Shown here: piece after piece, positions 34,481 to 42,665 of the stretch
How the letters are laid out: each line of letters begins with the position of its first letter
Numbering within the stretch: position 1 is the stretch's first letter
DNA from: PHAA01 sp964494735
Lineage (GTDB): Bacteria; Bacillota; Syntrophomonadia; Syntrophomonadales; Syntrophomonadaceae
NCBI GenBank assembly: GCA_964494735.1
Contig: CAZBSD010000002.1
Location: 1-64,000, forward strand
DNA: 64,000 nt
Direction of reading: 5' to 3'
The notes under the pieces: generated by a model
Database searches by the model: none
What the model saw: the letters and a program-made list of their open reading frames with translations, nothing else
What the model was told of the DNA's origin: nothing
Program-made: the position numbers and the translations under genes

Positions 34481-36580
34481 GTGAAGATTCAAGACATTAT
34501 GACCCCTGATCCCATCACTCTCCGACCGGATATGACGGTTGGAGAGGCAGCTATCATATTTGTGGAACACAAGATAGATGGCGCTCCGGTAGTGGATGAT
34601 AACAATCTGCTTATGGGTTTATTCACCAAGAGTCATATCTATCGGGTTGTCAATGGGGACCGGGATTTCAACCGCCCGGTAGGACAAATGATGACTACCC
34701 GTTTATGGACCGGACACCCTGAAGATAAGTTCGGTGATGTTGTCAACGCCACCGTGCCTCGCTTGCCGGTCGTCGATGAACAGGGTCGGGTGGTGGGGAT
34801 TTGTACCAGAGGCGATATCGCCAAGGCATTCTTCGACTCCTATCAGGATATTTCGGTGGAGTTGGATGCCATTATCAACTCGGCTCACAATGTGATAGTT
34901 TCAATCGATCAGGAGGGTATGATCAAAGTATGGAATGCAGCCGCCGAAAGGATTTTGGGCGACAAGGCATCTGATGTGATAGGCCGACATATCAAGGATA
35001 TCCTGCCCGAAAGCGATCTCACCAGCATCATCGACAAGGGCGTTCCCGAACCACTAAAGAAAATCAAACTGAAAAACCATCAATTTTTGTCCAACCGCTC
35101 CCCTATTATAAAGGAAGGTGAAATCGTCGGAGCGGTAGCTGTACTCCTTGATGTTTCCGAATTGGAGAGTATATCGCGAGAGTTGGAACGCTTCAAGGAA
35201 CTCAACCGGGAACTCGACGCCATAATCGATTCGTCGTTTGACGGATTATATATAACCGATGGAAATGGCAAAACACTGCGTCTTAACAAGGCCTATGAGC
35301 GGATCACCGGCATAAGCGCGGAGGAATTCATCGGTAAAAATGTATCCGTTATCGAGTCGGAAGGAATAGTATCGGAATCGGTAACTGCTCTGGTACTGCA
35401 AAAGAAGCATCCCGTCACCATCAGCCAGGAGATGCGCACCGGAAAGGTAACACTGGCTACCGGCAACCCGGTGTTTGATGATGCCGGCAACATCTCTCGG
35501 GTAGTGAGCAATATTCGCGATATCACAGAGCTCAACGAACTCCGTCAGAAACTTGAAGAGGTCGAGGGCTTAAGCCAACACTACGAGACCCAATTGCGCA
35601 CCCTAAAATTGCAGTATGTCGGTTCCGATAATATCATTACCAACTCCAATCGGATGAAGACCCTCCTTTCCACCGTCATACGCCTGGCCCAATTCGACTC
35701 CACTATTCTTATCACCGGAGAATCGGGCACCGGGAAAGAACTCATAGCGGAAGTCATCCATAATAACAGCAACCGCAAAGATCAACCTTTCATCAAAGTC
35801 AACTGTGGCGCGATACCCGAAACTCTGCTTGAATCAGAGCTTTTCGGGTATGATTATGGAGCGTTTACCGGGGCCAAGAAGGAAGGTAAACCGGGATATT
35901 TTCAATTGGCTTCGGGGGGAACTTTATTCTTGGACGAGATCGGTGACCTGCCCTACAACCTGCAAGTCAAATTCCTGAGGGTACTGCAGAATAAAGAGAT
36001 AGTCCGGGTTGGCGGCACCAAGTCGCTGCCGGTGGATGTCAGGATAGTCACCGGAACCAACCATAACCTACTGGAGTTGGTTGAGAAAAAGCTTTTCCGT
36101 GAAGATCTATACTACCGGCTTAATGTGGTGCCCATTATCGTTCCCCCTCTACGGGAGAGGCTGGACGATATTCCTCCCCTGGTCTCCCACTTTACCAAGC
36201 TATACAACCGCAAACACAAGCTCAATAAAAGGCTGGCACCGGAAGTAATAGAGGTGTTCGGGGGCTACAACTGGCCGGGTAACGTTCGAGAACTTGAAAA
36301 CCTGATTGAGAGATTGATTGTGGTCAGCACCAACGACTTGCTGACCCGCGACGACCTGCCGTCTTTCCTGGTTGACTCCCTTCCCCACAATCCGGAGGTG
36401 GTCGTTTCCGGGATAATTCCCCTCCAGGATGCGGTCGAGAAAGTTGAGAAGCAGATTCTTCAACAGGCATACCAAAAGTATAGGACTACCCGGCAGATGG
36501 CTGCCGTTTTAAAAGTGGATGCGTCCACCGTGGTGCGAAAAGCAGCCAAATATGGCATTTCACACGGCAGAGAAAGATAA
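34481..36580 (+). CDS. Sigma-54-dependent transcriptional activator with CBS and PAS sensor domains
   Basis: 699 residues. Two CBS motifs (about 1-120, beginning IQDIMTPDPITLRPDM), two PAS domains (about 125-235 and 240-355), a short coiled segment, then the AAA+ domain (about 390-620) with Walker A GESGTGKE near 413, GAFTGA, Walker B GGTLFLDEIGDLP, and the NWPGNVRELENL sensor region. A C-terminal TyrR/Fis-type helix-turn-helix ends it (TRQMAAVLKVDASTVVRKAAKYG). It lacks a receiver domain, so control is probably by ligand or redox binding. The GTG start has AAGGTGG upstream. It lies directly before a sigma-54 promoter and a beta-oxidation operon, its probable target. Confidence 0.95.
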   Translation: MKIQDIMTPDPITLRPDMTVGEAAIIFVEHKIDGAPVVDDNNLLMGLFTKSHIYRVVNGDRDFNRPVGQMMTTRLWTGHPEDKFGDVVNATVPRLPVVDEQGRVVGICTRGDIAKAFFDSYQDISVELDAIINSAHNVIVSIDQEGMIKVWNAAAERILGDKASDVIGRHIKDILPESDLTSIIDKGVPEPLKKIKLKNHQFLSNRSPIIKEGEIVGAVAVLLDVSELESISRELERFKELNRELDAIIDSSFDGLYITDGNGKTLRLNKAYERITGISAEEFIGKNVSVIESEGIVSESVTALVLQKKHPVTISQEMRTGKVTLATGNPVFDDAGNISRVVSNIRDITELNELRQKLEEVEGLSQHYETQLRTLKLQYVGSDNIITNSNRMKTLLSTVIRLAQFDSTILITGESGTGKELIAEVIHNNSNRKDQPFIKVNCGAIPETLLESELFGYDYGAFTGAKKEGKPGYFQLASGGTLFLDEIGDLPYNLQVKFLRVLQNKEIVRVGGTKSLPVDVRIVTGTNHNLLELVEKKLFREDLYYRLNVVPIIVPPLRERLDDIPPLVSHFTKLYNRKHKLNKRLAPEVIEVFGGYNWPGNVRELENLIERLIVVSTNDLLTRDDLPSFLVDSLPHNPEVVVSGIIPLQDAVEKVEKQILQQAYQKYRTTRQMAAVLKVDASTVVRKAAKYGISHGRER

Positions 36581-36590
36581 CGGCAATAGA

Positions 36591-36634
36591 ATGATGCGAT
36601 ACGGCAACGGGCCGTTGCCGTATCGCATCATTTG
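36591..36634 (+). terminator. Intrinsic terminator after the sigma-54 activator gene
   Basis: A perfect 20-bp inverted repeat (36591-36610 with 36612-36631) forms a very long GC-rich stem, followed by TTTGTT. It begins 10 bp after the stop codon and separates the activator gene from the operon that follows. Confidence 0.85.
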
Positions 36635-36638
36635 TTGG

Positions 36639-36653
36639 GTGCAAGATTGCAAC
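36639..36653 (+). promoter_or_regulatory. Candidate upstream activator site 1
   Basis: A dyad TGCAA-GA-TTGCA at 36640-36651, inside GTGCAAGATTGCAAC, about 240 bp before the -24 element. It shares TGCAARATTGCAACG with site 2, so it is a likely binding site for the upstream activator. Confidence 0.55.
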
Positions 36654-36787
36654 GTGATAACCCCAAATGCTTTTTGTTGAAAAACCCGGTAGCTTCTATA
36701 TTGGTCTTGTGCAAAACATTACATGACATACTCGCCCTTCCCATATCTCTTTCGAAAAAATTCCTTTTATACCGGCTAATCGAGTCA

Positions 36788-36803
36788 TTGCAAAATTGCA
36801 ACG
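36788..36803 (+). promoter_or_regulatory. Candidate upstream activator site 2
   Basis: A perfect dyad TTGCAA-AA-TTGCAA at 36788-36801, about 90 bp before the -24 element, typical for an enhancer of a sigma-54 promoter. A weaker, degenerate copy lies near 36710-36723 (TGCAAAACATTACA). Confidence 0.6.
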
Positions 36804-36890
36804 CATTTTTACCCCGCTCGGTTGTTCGCTTCCATCCATATTACTCTATAAACATCGCCCTTTGGGCTTCGGGCAATTATTACCTAATCA

Positions 36891-36906
36891 TGGCATGATA
36901 TTTGCT
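36891..36906 (+). promoter_or_regulatory. Sigma-54 (-24/-12) promoter
   Basis: TGGCATG-ATAT-TTGCT matches the consensus TGGCAYR-N4-TTGCW, with GG at 36892-36893 and GC at 36904-36905, exactly 10 bp between them. Transcription should start near 36916-36918, giving a leader of about 47 nt before the Com-like gene. Confidence 0.85.
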
Positions 36907-36963
36907 TTATAGAAATATATAGATAGAAGCGTGGTTGTTGTAAGGTGTAGGAATTAGTGAGGA

Positions 36964-37146
36964 GTGATTAAAATCGGTCTGAAGGATTTCCGGTGCCAAA
37001 AGTGCCACAAACTCTTAGGGAAATACCTTGAATGCCGGCAACTTGAAATCAAGTGCCCTCGCTGCGGAGCCAAGAACCGTTTACTTGAATCATTTGTATT
37101 GACCCAGATCGTCAAGGATTCACTAAACACCGCCAGTTCGATCTAA
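36964..37146 (+). CDS. Com-like zinc-ribbon protein
   Basis: A 60-residue protein with a zinc ribbon: CQKCHKLLGKYLEC near residues 11-24 and CPRCGAKNR near 31-39, giving CxxC...CxxC. It resembles the Com family named after the phage Mu protein, which binds RNA and switches on translation of mom. No phage gene is near it. The GTG at 36964 has AGGA too close; an AUU or AUC a few codons later would have better spacing, so the start is uncertain. It is the first gene after the sigma-54 promoter and is followed by a strong terminator before the thiolase gene, which suggests a role in the control of the operon. Confidence 0.7.
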   Translation: MIKIGLKDFRCQKCHKLLGKYLECRQLEIKCPRCGAKNRLLESFVLTQIVKDSLNTASSI

Positions 37147-37200
37147 AGAAAAGGCTTCCAAGTACATAAACATAGTCAATCTGTGAAGAGAGCCATTGAG

Positions 37201-37238
37201 CCCCGCCAGATATTGTATCTGCGGGGTTATTTTTATTT
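37201..37238 (+). terminator. Intrinsic terminator/attenuator before the thiolase gene
   Basis: CCCCG and CAGATA (37201-37212, one bulged C) pair with TATCTG and CGGGG (37216-37226) around a 3-nt loop, followed by TTATTTTTATTT. It lies inside the expected transcription unit, 54 nt after the Com-like gene and 84 nt before the thiolase start. No clear second promoter is seen between it and the thiolase gene. Confidence 0.85.
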
Positions 37239-37321
37239 GCATCAAGGGAGGTGGTTGGACAGACACCACGGTGACAGAAATGTTATTTCCATCAATATCG
37301 AAAACTAAGGAGGAAGAAAGA

Positions 37322-38677
37322 ATGTCAGATTTTGTACAGAAGCTCGATATGAAGAGGGCGGATTATCCCAAAAACATCCCGGTAACTGGTTTTGGGGAGA
37401 GGAAACCGGACTATAAGGGCATGGGCAGGAAGATCGGGAACGTTAATAAAAACTTTCGGGAAGTGGTTTGTGTTGAGGCATGTCGGACCCCCTACGGAGT
37501 AATGGGCGGTAAATTGAAAGAATACGATGCCCCGCAACTAGGCGCGTTGGCCATCAAAGAATGCCTCCGGCGGGTTGCTGACAAGGTAAAGCCGGAAGAT
37601 GTTGATTACGTATATATGGGGCAGGTAGTTCCCGCTGGCTGCGGCCAGATCCCGGGACGTCAAGCTACGATTCTGGCTGGTCTGCCGGAATCAGTACCTT
37701 CCATCACTATCAACAAGGTATGCTCTTCGGGGATAAAGACCCTGGATTTGGCAGTTCAGGCGATCCAACTGGGGAGAGCTGAAATTGTCATAGCCGGTGG
37801 TCAGGAAAGTATGAGTAATTGTCCCTACTCCCTGCCGGATCATAGATTTGGGGAGCGGATGGGCCTGCCCAAAGGCAATATAGTCGACCTGATGGTATAC
37901 GATGGACTGTGGGATGCCTTCTACAACCGGCATATGGCGATTCACGGCTCCGAAACATCCGATGAATTCGGCTTCACCCGCCAGGATAATGATGATTGGG
38001 CTTATCTGTCCCAAACCCGTGCAGTACAGGCCATGGCTGACGGCAAATTTAAAGACGAGATTTTCCCTGTGGAAATTAAGAGAGGCAAGGACGTAATTGC
38101 ACAGGATGAAGGTCCCCGGCCGCAGACTAACATGGAAGGCCTGGCCAAATTACCTCCCGTATTCAACCACAAGAGCACTGTAACCGGTCAGCCGGGTTCC
38201 GTTACCGCCGGCAATGCTCCCGGAGTCAACGATGGCGGCGATGTGTGCATGCTCATGAGCCGGGAGAAAGCAGACGAATTGGGCTTGAAACCCCTCTTCA
38301 CAGTAGTTGATTACGCTGAGGTATCCCAGTGGACCAAGGACATTGCAACTGTTCCAGGCTTATCGATTAAAAAAGTTTTGGAACAGAACAACATGACTCA
38401 TAAAGATATGAAAATTATCGAAATCAATGAAGCGTTTGCCGCGGTAGTCCTGGTCAGCGCCGGAGCCATATTGGGCATGACCAAGGAAGAAATGATCGAA
38501 AAAGTCAACGTCAATGGCTCCGCCATTGCCTACGGCCATCCTATCGGAGCAACCGGAGCCCGTATCGCTATGACCACCGCCTATGAGCTACGGAGACGCG
38601 GCGGCGGCTACGGCGTATGCGGAATCTGTTCTGGACACGGTCAAGGCGATGCCATGCTGATCAAGGTCGAACCGTAA
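37322..38677 (+). CDS. Acetyl-CoA acetyltransferase (thiolase) with N-terminal extension
   Basis: 451 residues, about 45-55 more than usual. The thiolase fold starts near residue 46 (FREVVCVEACRTPYG). The nucleophile is Cys134 in NKVCSSGIKTLDL; the other active-site parts are NEAFAAV, GHPIGATGAR, and CGICSGHGQGDAM with the second cysteine. In beta-oxidation it cleaves acetoacetyl-CoA to two acetyl-CoA; in the reverse direction it condenses them. The ATG at 37322 has AAGGAGG upstream. The N-terminal 45 residues are basic and polar and carry no motif known to me. First enzyme gene of the operon. Confidence 0.94.
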   Translation: MSDFVQKLDMKRADYPKNIPVTGFGERKPDYKGMGRKIGNVNKNFREVVCVEACRTPYGVMGGKLKEYDAPQLGALAIKECLRRVADKVKPEDVDYVYMGQVVPAGCGQIPGRQATILAGLPESVPSITINKVCSSGIKTLDLAVQAIQLGRAEIVIAGGQESMSNCPYSLPDHRFGERMGLPKGNIVDLMVYDGLWDAFYNRHMAIHGSETSDEFGFTRQDNDDWAYLSQTRAVQAMADGKFKDEIFPVEIKRGKDVIAQDEGPRPQTNMEGLAKLPPVFNHKSTVTGQPGSVTAGNAPGVNDGGDVCMLMSREKADELGLKPLFTVVDYAEVSQWTKDIATVPGLSIKKVLEQNNMTHKDMKIIEINEAFAAVVLVSAGAILGMTKEEMIEKVNVNGSAIAYGHPIGATGARIAMTTAYELRRRGGGYGVCGICSGHGQGDAMLIKVEP

Positions 38678-38726
38678 AAGCAAACATCCTTATACTAAAT
38701 CTACTAATTTGAGGAGGTATTTAAAT

Positions 38727-39581
38727 ATGGAAATCAAAAAGGTAATGGTTATCGGGGCCGGCCAGATGGGCGGAGGTATAGCTCAGGTTTCGGCTCAGGC
38801 TGGTTTTCACACTGTTCAATATGATATCAATATGGACCTGGTAAACAAAGGACTGGCTTTGATTAAAAAGAACCTGGCCCGTGAGGTCGAAAAGGGTAAA
38901 CGCTCTCAGGAAGATGCGGATTCAGTTTTTGGCCGGATCAAACCTTCCATCAGCCTGGAAGATGCAGCTGATTGCGATCTGATCGTAGAAGCTATCGTCG
39001 AAAACTTTGATATTAAGAAGAAGGTGTTCGAAGAACTGGACCGGATCGCTCCTCCCCATGCAATCTTGGCCAGTAATACTTCGTCACTTCCTATTACCCA
39101 GATAGCAGCCGTCACCAAACGTCCTGGGCAGGTAATCGGTATGCACTTTATGAATCCGGTTCCGGTCATGAAACTGGTCGAAGTAATCCGTGGTCTGGCA
39201 ACTACCGATGAAGTCTATAACACCATAGAAGAAGCATCTATCAAGATGGGTAAAACCCCGGTTTGGTGTAAAGACGTACCCGGATTCATATCCAACCGGG
39301 TCCTGCAGGTGATGATCAACGAAGCCTTGTGGGAACTGTATGAGGGCGTGGCCCCCGCCGAGAACATCGACAATATAATGAAGTTGGGCATGAACCACCC
39401 CATGGGTCCATGCGCATTGGCGGATTTGATCGGTCTGGATACCGTCCTGGCGATCCTCAATGTTATGTACACCGGCTACGGTGATCCCAAATATCGCCCC
39501 TCCCCTCTTCTGAAACAATACGTTCAAGCCGGTTGGCTGGGACGCAAAGTGGGCAAAGGAATATTTGATTACAGCAAGTAG
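38727..39581 (+). CDS. 3-hydroxybutyryl-CoA dehydrogenase
   Basis: A 284-residue NAD(P)-dependent enzyme interconverting 3-hydroxybutyryl-CoA and acetoacetyl-CoA. The Rossmann motif is VMVIGAGQMGGGIAQ near residues 6-20; the active site is in NTSSLPIT, HFMNPVPVMKLVEV with its histidine, and PGFISNRVL. The C-terminal domain ends with GRKVGKGIFDYSK. The ATG at 38727 has GAGGAGG 9 nt upstream; the six-codon longer form is not used. Length and type match Hbd of clostridial butyrate pathways. Confidence 0.96.
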   Translation: MEIKKVMVIGAGQMGGGIAQVSAQAGFHTVQYDINMDLVNKGLALIKKNLAREVEKGKRSQEDADSVFGRIKPSISLEDAADCDLIVEAIVENFDIKKKVFEELDRIAPPHAILASNTSSLPITQIAAVTKRPGQVIGMHFMNPVPVMKLVEVIRGLATTDEVYNTIEEASIKMGKTPVWCKDVPGFISNRVLQVMINEALWELYEGVAPAENIDNIMKLGMNHPMGPCALADLIGLDTVLAILNVMYTGYGDPKYRPSPLLKQYVQAGWLGRKVGKGIFDYSK

Positions 39582-39614
39582 AGCGCAATTAACTTGGGCA
39601 AGGGAGGGATAAAA

Positions 39615-40397
39615 TTGGAATTCGCCAATGTGTTGCTGGATAAGATCGACAATGTGGCCATCCTAACCATCAATCGCCCCAAGGCATTGAATGCTCTCAA
39701 CAAGGATACATTGATCGATATTAAGGCGGCAGTCGAGGTCTTCCGGGATGATCCCGACACCGCAGTGATGATAATCACGGGTGCTGGCGACAAATCATTT
39801 GTCGCCGGAGCCGACATCACCTATATGCTGAATATCAATGCCATGCAAGCCAGGGAGTTCGGCTTACTGGGCCAGAGCGCATTCTCATTGATCGAAACCA
39901 TAGAGAAACCGGTCATCGCCGCTATCAACGGTTTTGCGCTGGGCGGAGGGTGCGAATTGGCCATGGCCTGCGATTTCCGTATCTGCTCCGATAAAAGCAA
40001 GTTTGGCCAGCCTGAAGTAGGTTTAGGTGTGACCCCCGGTTTCGGCGGGACCCAACGCCTGCCTCGTATAGTGGGCACGGGTATGGCCAAGCAGCTGCTG
40101 TATAGCGGTGATACCATCGAGGCCGACGAAGCCTTGCGGATTGGACTGGTCAATGCCGTGGTGGAAGCCGAAGTGTTGATGGATTATGTTATGAAGCTGG
40201 CCAAACGGATCGCTTCCCGGGGTCAGATCTCGGTCCGTTTGTGTAAGGTGGCTGTCAACGAAGGGATGCAAGCCGATATCAACCGGGCGATGACGATAGA
40301 AGCCGATGTATTTGGCCTGTGTTTTGCCACCGCTGACCAAAGAGAAGGTATGGGCGCCTTTGTAGAGAAGAGAAAGGCCCAATTTACTGGCAAATAG
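39615..40397 (+). CDS. Enoyl-CoA hydratase (crotonase)
   Basis: A 260-residue member of the crotonase family, hydrating crotonyl-CoA to 3-hydroxybutyryl-CoA. The oxyanion-hole region is GADITYM and ALGGGCELAMACDFRI; the two catalytic glutamates are in GGGCELA and PEVGLGVTPGFGGTQRL. The TTG start at 39615 follows GGGAGGG and gives the expected N-terminus. It lies 33 bp after the dehydrogenase gene. Confidence 0.95.
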   Translation: MEFANVLLDKIDNVAILTINRPKALNALNKDTLIDIKAAVEVFRDDPDTAVMIITGAGDKSFVAGADITYMLNINAMQAREFGLLGQSAFSLIETIEKPVIAAINGFALGGGCELAMACDFRICSDKSKFGQPEVGLGVTPGFGGTQRLPRIVGTGMAKQLLYSGDTIEADEALRIGLVNAVVEAEVLMDYVMKLAKRIASRGQISVRLCKVAVNEGMQADINRAMTIEADVFGLCFATADQREGMGAFVEKRKAQFTGK

Positions 40398-40415
40398 AAA
40401 GGAGTTGTATTATAT

Positions 40416-41564
40416 ATGGATTTTGGATTAAGCGAAGAGTCATTAATGATGAGGGATATGTTCCGGAAATTTGCCAAGAACGAATGTGAGCCGCTGGCAG
40501 CGGAAATCGACAGAACCCATCAATTCCCCATGGAGACTTTCAAGAAGATGGGCGGCCTGGGGTTATGCGGTCTTCCTATTCCTGAGGAGTGGGGCGGCGC
40601 CGGAGCCACCTATCTGGATTTTGCCATATTCGTGGAAGAACTGGCCAAATGTTGTGCATCCACTGCCGTTATCATGAGCGTTCATACCGGCTTGGGCTGT
40701 ATGAGCACCTGGCTCTATGGCGGCGACCGGGTCAAGGAGAAATACCTCCGGGCTCTGGCCACCGGCGAAATAGTTGGGGCTTATGCTCTCACCGAACCCA
40801 ATGCGGGATCTGACGCAGCATCCATCAAATGTAAGGCCGAAGACAAAGGGGATCATTTTATCATCAATGGAAGTAAGATATTCATCACCAACGGAGGAAT
40901 TGCGACCACCTATTGTACATTCGTCAAATCGGATCCAACTCAGGGACCAGGCAGAGGTATCACATGTTTACAGATTGAAAAGGATACTCCCGGTTTCACT
41001 ATGAGCAAACCTGTCGCCAAGATGGGTATGAATGGCTCGCCTACAGTAGAACTCTATTTCGAAGATGTTAAGGTACCCAAAGAGAACATGCTCGGCGTTC
41101 AAAACGACGGGTTCCAGGTTGCCATGGGTCTCCTCGCTGGTGGCCGCGTCACCATAGCTGCCCAGGGATTAGGCATCGGTGAGGGAGCTTTGGACTTTAC
41201 CAAACAGTACATCAAAGAAAGACAACAATTCGGAAAACCATTGGCAGCTAACCAGGGCGTACAGTTTATGGTCGCCGATATGGCAACTGCCCTGGATGCG
41301 GCGCAAATGTTGGTTTATCGGGCTGCTTGGCTCAAGGACAACAAGCTGCCTCACAACAAAGAAGCGTCAATGGCCAAGAAATTCGCCACGGATACCAGTA
41401 TGGAGGTCTGTACCAATTGTGTACAGTTGATGGGCGGCTATGGTTACTGTAACGAGTTCCCGGTAGAGCGCATGATGCGCGATGTCAAGATCACCCAGAT
41501 TTACGAAGGTTCCAACCAGATTCAGCGGATGATTATCGGACGTGAAGTGATCGGTAAGTGGTAG
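40416..41564 (+). CDS. Short-chain acyl-CoA dehydrogenase (butyryl-CoA dehydrogenase type)
   Basis: A 382-residue FAD enzyme converting butyryl-CoA to crotonyl-CoA or the reverse. Signatures: ALTEPNAGSDAASI near residue 126, the FITNGGIATTYCTFV segment, KKFATDTSMEVC and the C-terminal QIYEGSNQIQRMIIGRE with the catalytic glutamate. It needs an electron-transfer flavoprotein, which is not in this window; in syntrophs electrons pass from ETF to a membrane oxidoreductase, in fermenters ETF bifurcates. The ATG is preceded by AAAGGAG. Confidence 0.95.
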   Translation: MDFGLSEESLMMRDMFRKFAKNECEPLAAEIDRTHQFPMETFKKMGGLGLCGLPIPEEWGGAGATYLDFAIFVEELAKCCASTAVIMSVHTGLGCMSTWLYGGDRVKEKYLRALATGEIVGAYALTEPNAGSDAASIKCKAEDKGDHFIINGSKIFITNGGIATTYCTFVKSDPTQGPGRGITCLQIEKDTPGFTMSKPVAKMGMNGSPTVELYFEDVKVPKENMLGVQNDGFQVAMGLLAGGRVTIAAQGLGIGEGALDFTKQYIKERQQFGKPLAANQGVQFMVADMATALDAAQMLVYRAAWLKDNKLPHNKEASMAKKFATDTSMEVCTNCVQLMGGYGYCNEFPVERMMRDVKITQIYEGSNQIQRMIIGREVIGKW

Positions 41565-41687
41565 TAAGGCGGCCACAGCAAAAGCAAATCATCATATTTG
41601 AGTAATCCGGGTCGAGAAGGAATCATGTTTTCAGGTATCATTCACAGTCTTCGCGATGCCCCCAAAAAAAATAGAGGAGGTAGATCA

Positions 41688-42665
41688 ATGGGTAAGATCA
41701 ACAAGATAACCCTCAAAGAGGCTGCCGGCCTGATCAAGGACGGCGACATGCTGTCATTCAGCGGCTTCACTATCTGGCGCCGCCCCATGGCCTTGATCTA
41801 TGAGATGGTCCGCCAAGGTAAAAAGGATCTCCACCTGTTTGAAGTTAACGGCGGTACTCATACCGAAGTGCTGGCCGGTGCAGGCTGCGTAAAAATGTGG
41901 GAATCCTGCTGGGTAGGACACGAACTGTATGGAAAACTTGGTGAAGCTTTAGCACGAGGACAGGTAGAAGGTTCAATCATTGTTGAAGACTATTCCCATG
42001 CCCAATGTGTTGCCCGTCTTCTAGCCGGCGCTTACGGTCTCCCCTTCTTCCCTACCGCTTTGTCGATGGGAACCGATATATTGAATCCCAAATTTGACAT
42101 GCTCGGCAAGGCCGGACTTCGGGATGGTTCCAACCCCAAGATACCCCTGAAGAAATATGATGTATTACCCGATCCAATGTACGACAAGGGCAATATAATG
42201 TTGATGCCGGCCGCCAATGCGGACTGGGCTATAGTCTATGCCCAGCAGGTCGGAGACGAAGGTACGGTGAGGGTCCTGGCCCAAACTTATGTGGACCTGG
42301 AAGTCATCAAGGCGGCGGACAAGGTAATAGTGGTTGCGGAGGAGATTGTCCCCGACAGCTATTTAAGAGATGATCCGGCCATGAACATTGCTCCTGGGTA
42401 TGCCATCGATTATGTCATCGAACAACCGTACGGCGCCCACCCCACCGGTTCCCAGTTCTTCTATGATGTCGACGCCGATTTTATCAGAACCTTCTACCAG
42501 GCCTCCAAGAGTGCCGATACTTACAAGAAGTGGGCTGATGAATGGATCTTCGGGGTTGATTCCTTTGACGAGTACCTGGAGAAACTTGGTGCCAATCGGC
42601 TCCTGAAGCTGAAAGCCAACAGCGTCATGGGCTATTCGACTACTATGAAAAGGGGGACGAGGTAG
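41688..42665 (+). CDS. CoA-transferase alpha subunit (GctA-like)
   Basis: 325 residues of the family I CoA-transferase fold, similar in length and layout to glutaconate CoA-transferase subunit A. Segments: EAAGLIKDGDMLSFSGFTIWRRP, NGGTHTEVLAGAGCV, and the PDPMYDKGNIMLMPAANADWAI region. With the next gene it should move CoA between acyl groups, most likely butyrate and acetyl-CoA, given the operon. The ATG at 41688 follows GAGGAGG; the 30-codon longer reading has no support. Substrate inferred only from context. Confidence 0.88.
   Translation: MGKINKITLKEAAGLIKDGDMLSFSGFTIWRRPMALIYEMVRQGKKDLHLFEVNGGTHTEVLAGAGCVKMWESCWVGHELYGKLGEALARGQVEGSIIVEDYSHAQCVARLLAGAYGLPFFPTALSMGTDILNPKFDMLGKAGLRDGSNPKIPLKKYDVLPDPMYDKGNIMLMPAANADWAIVYAQQVGDEGTVRVLAQTYVDLEVIKAADKVIVVAEEIVPDSYLRDDPAMNIAPGYAIDYVIEQPYGAHPTGSQFFYDVDADFIRTFYQASKSADTYKKWADEWIFGVDSFDEYLEKLGANRLLKLKANSVMGYSTTMKRGTR

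Noticed and set aside
36632..36898. 88-residue plus-strand ORF upstream of the sigma-54 promoter
   Set aside because: It spans the candidate activator sites, has no ribosome site, and its composition looks random.
36964..37146. Prophage remnant because of the Com-like gene
   Set aside because: No phage structural, integrase or mom-like gene is nearby, and the gene sits directly behind a metabolic promoter.
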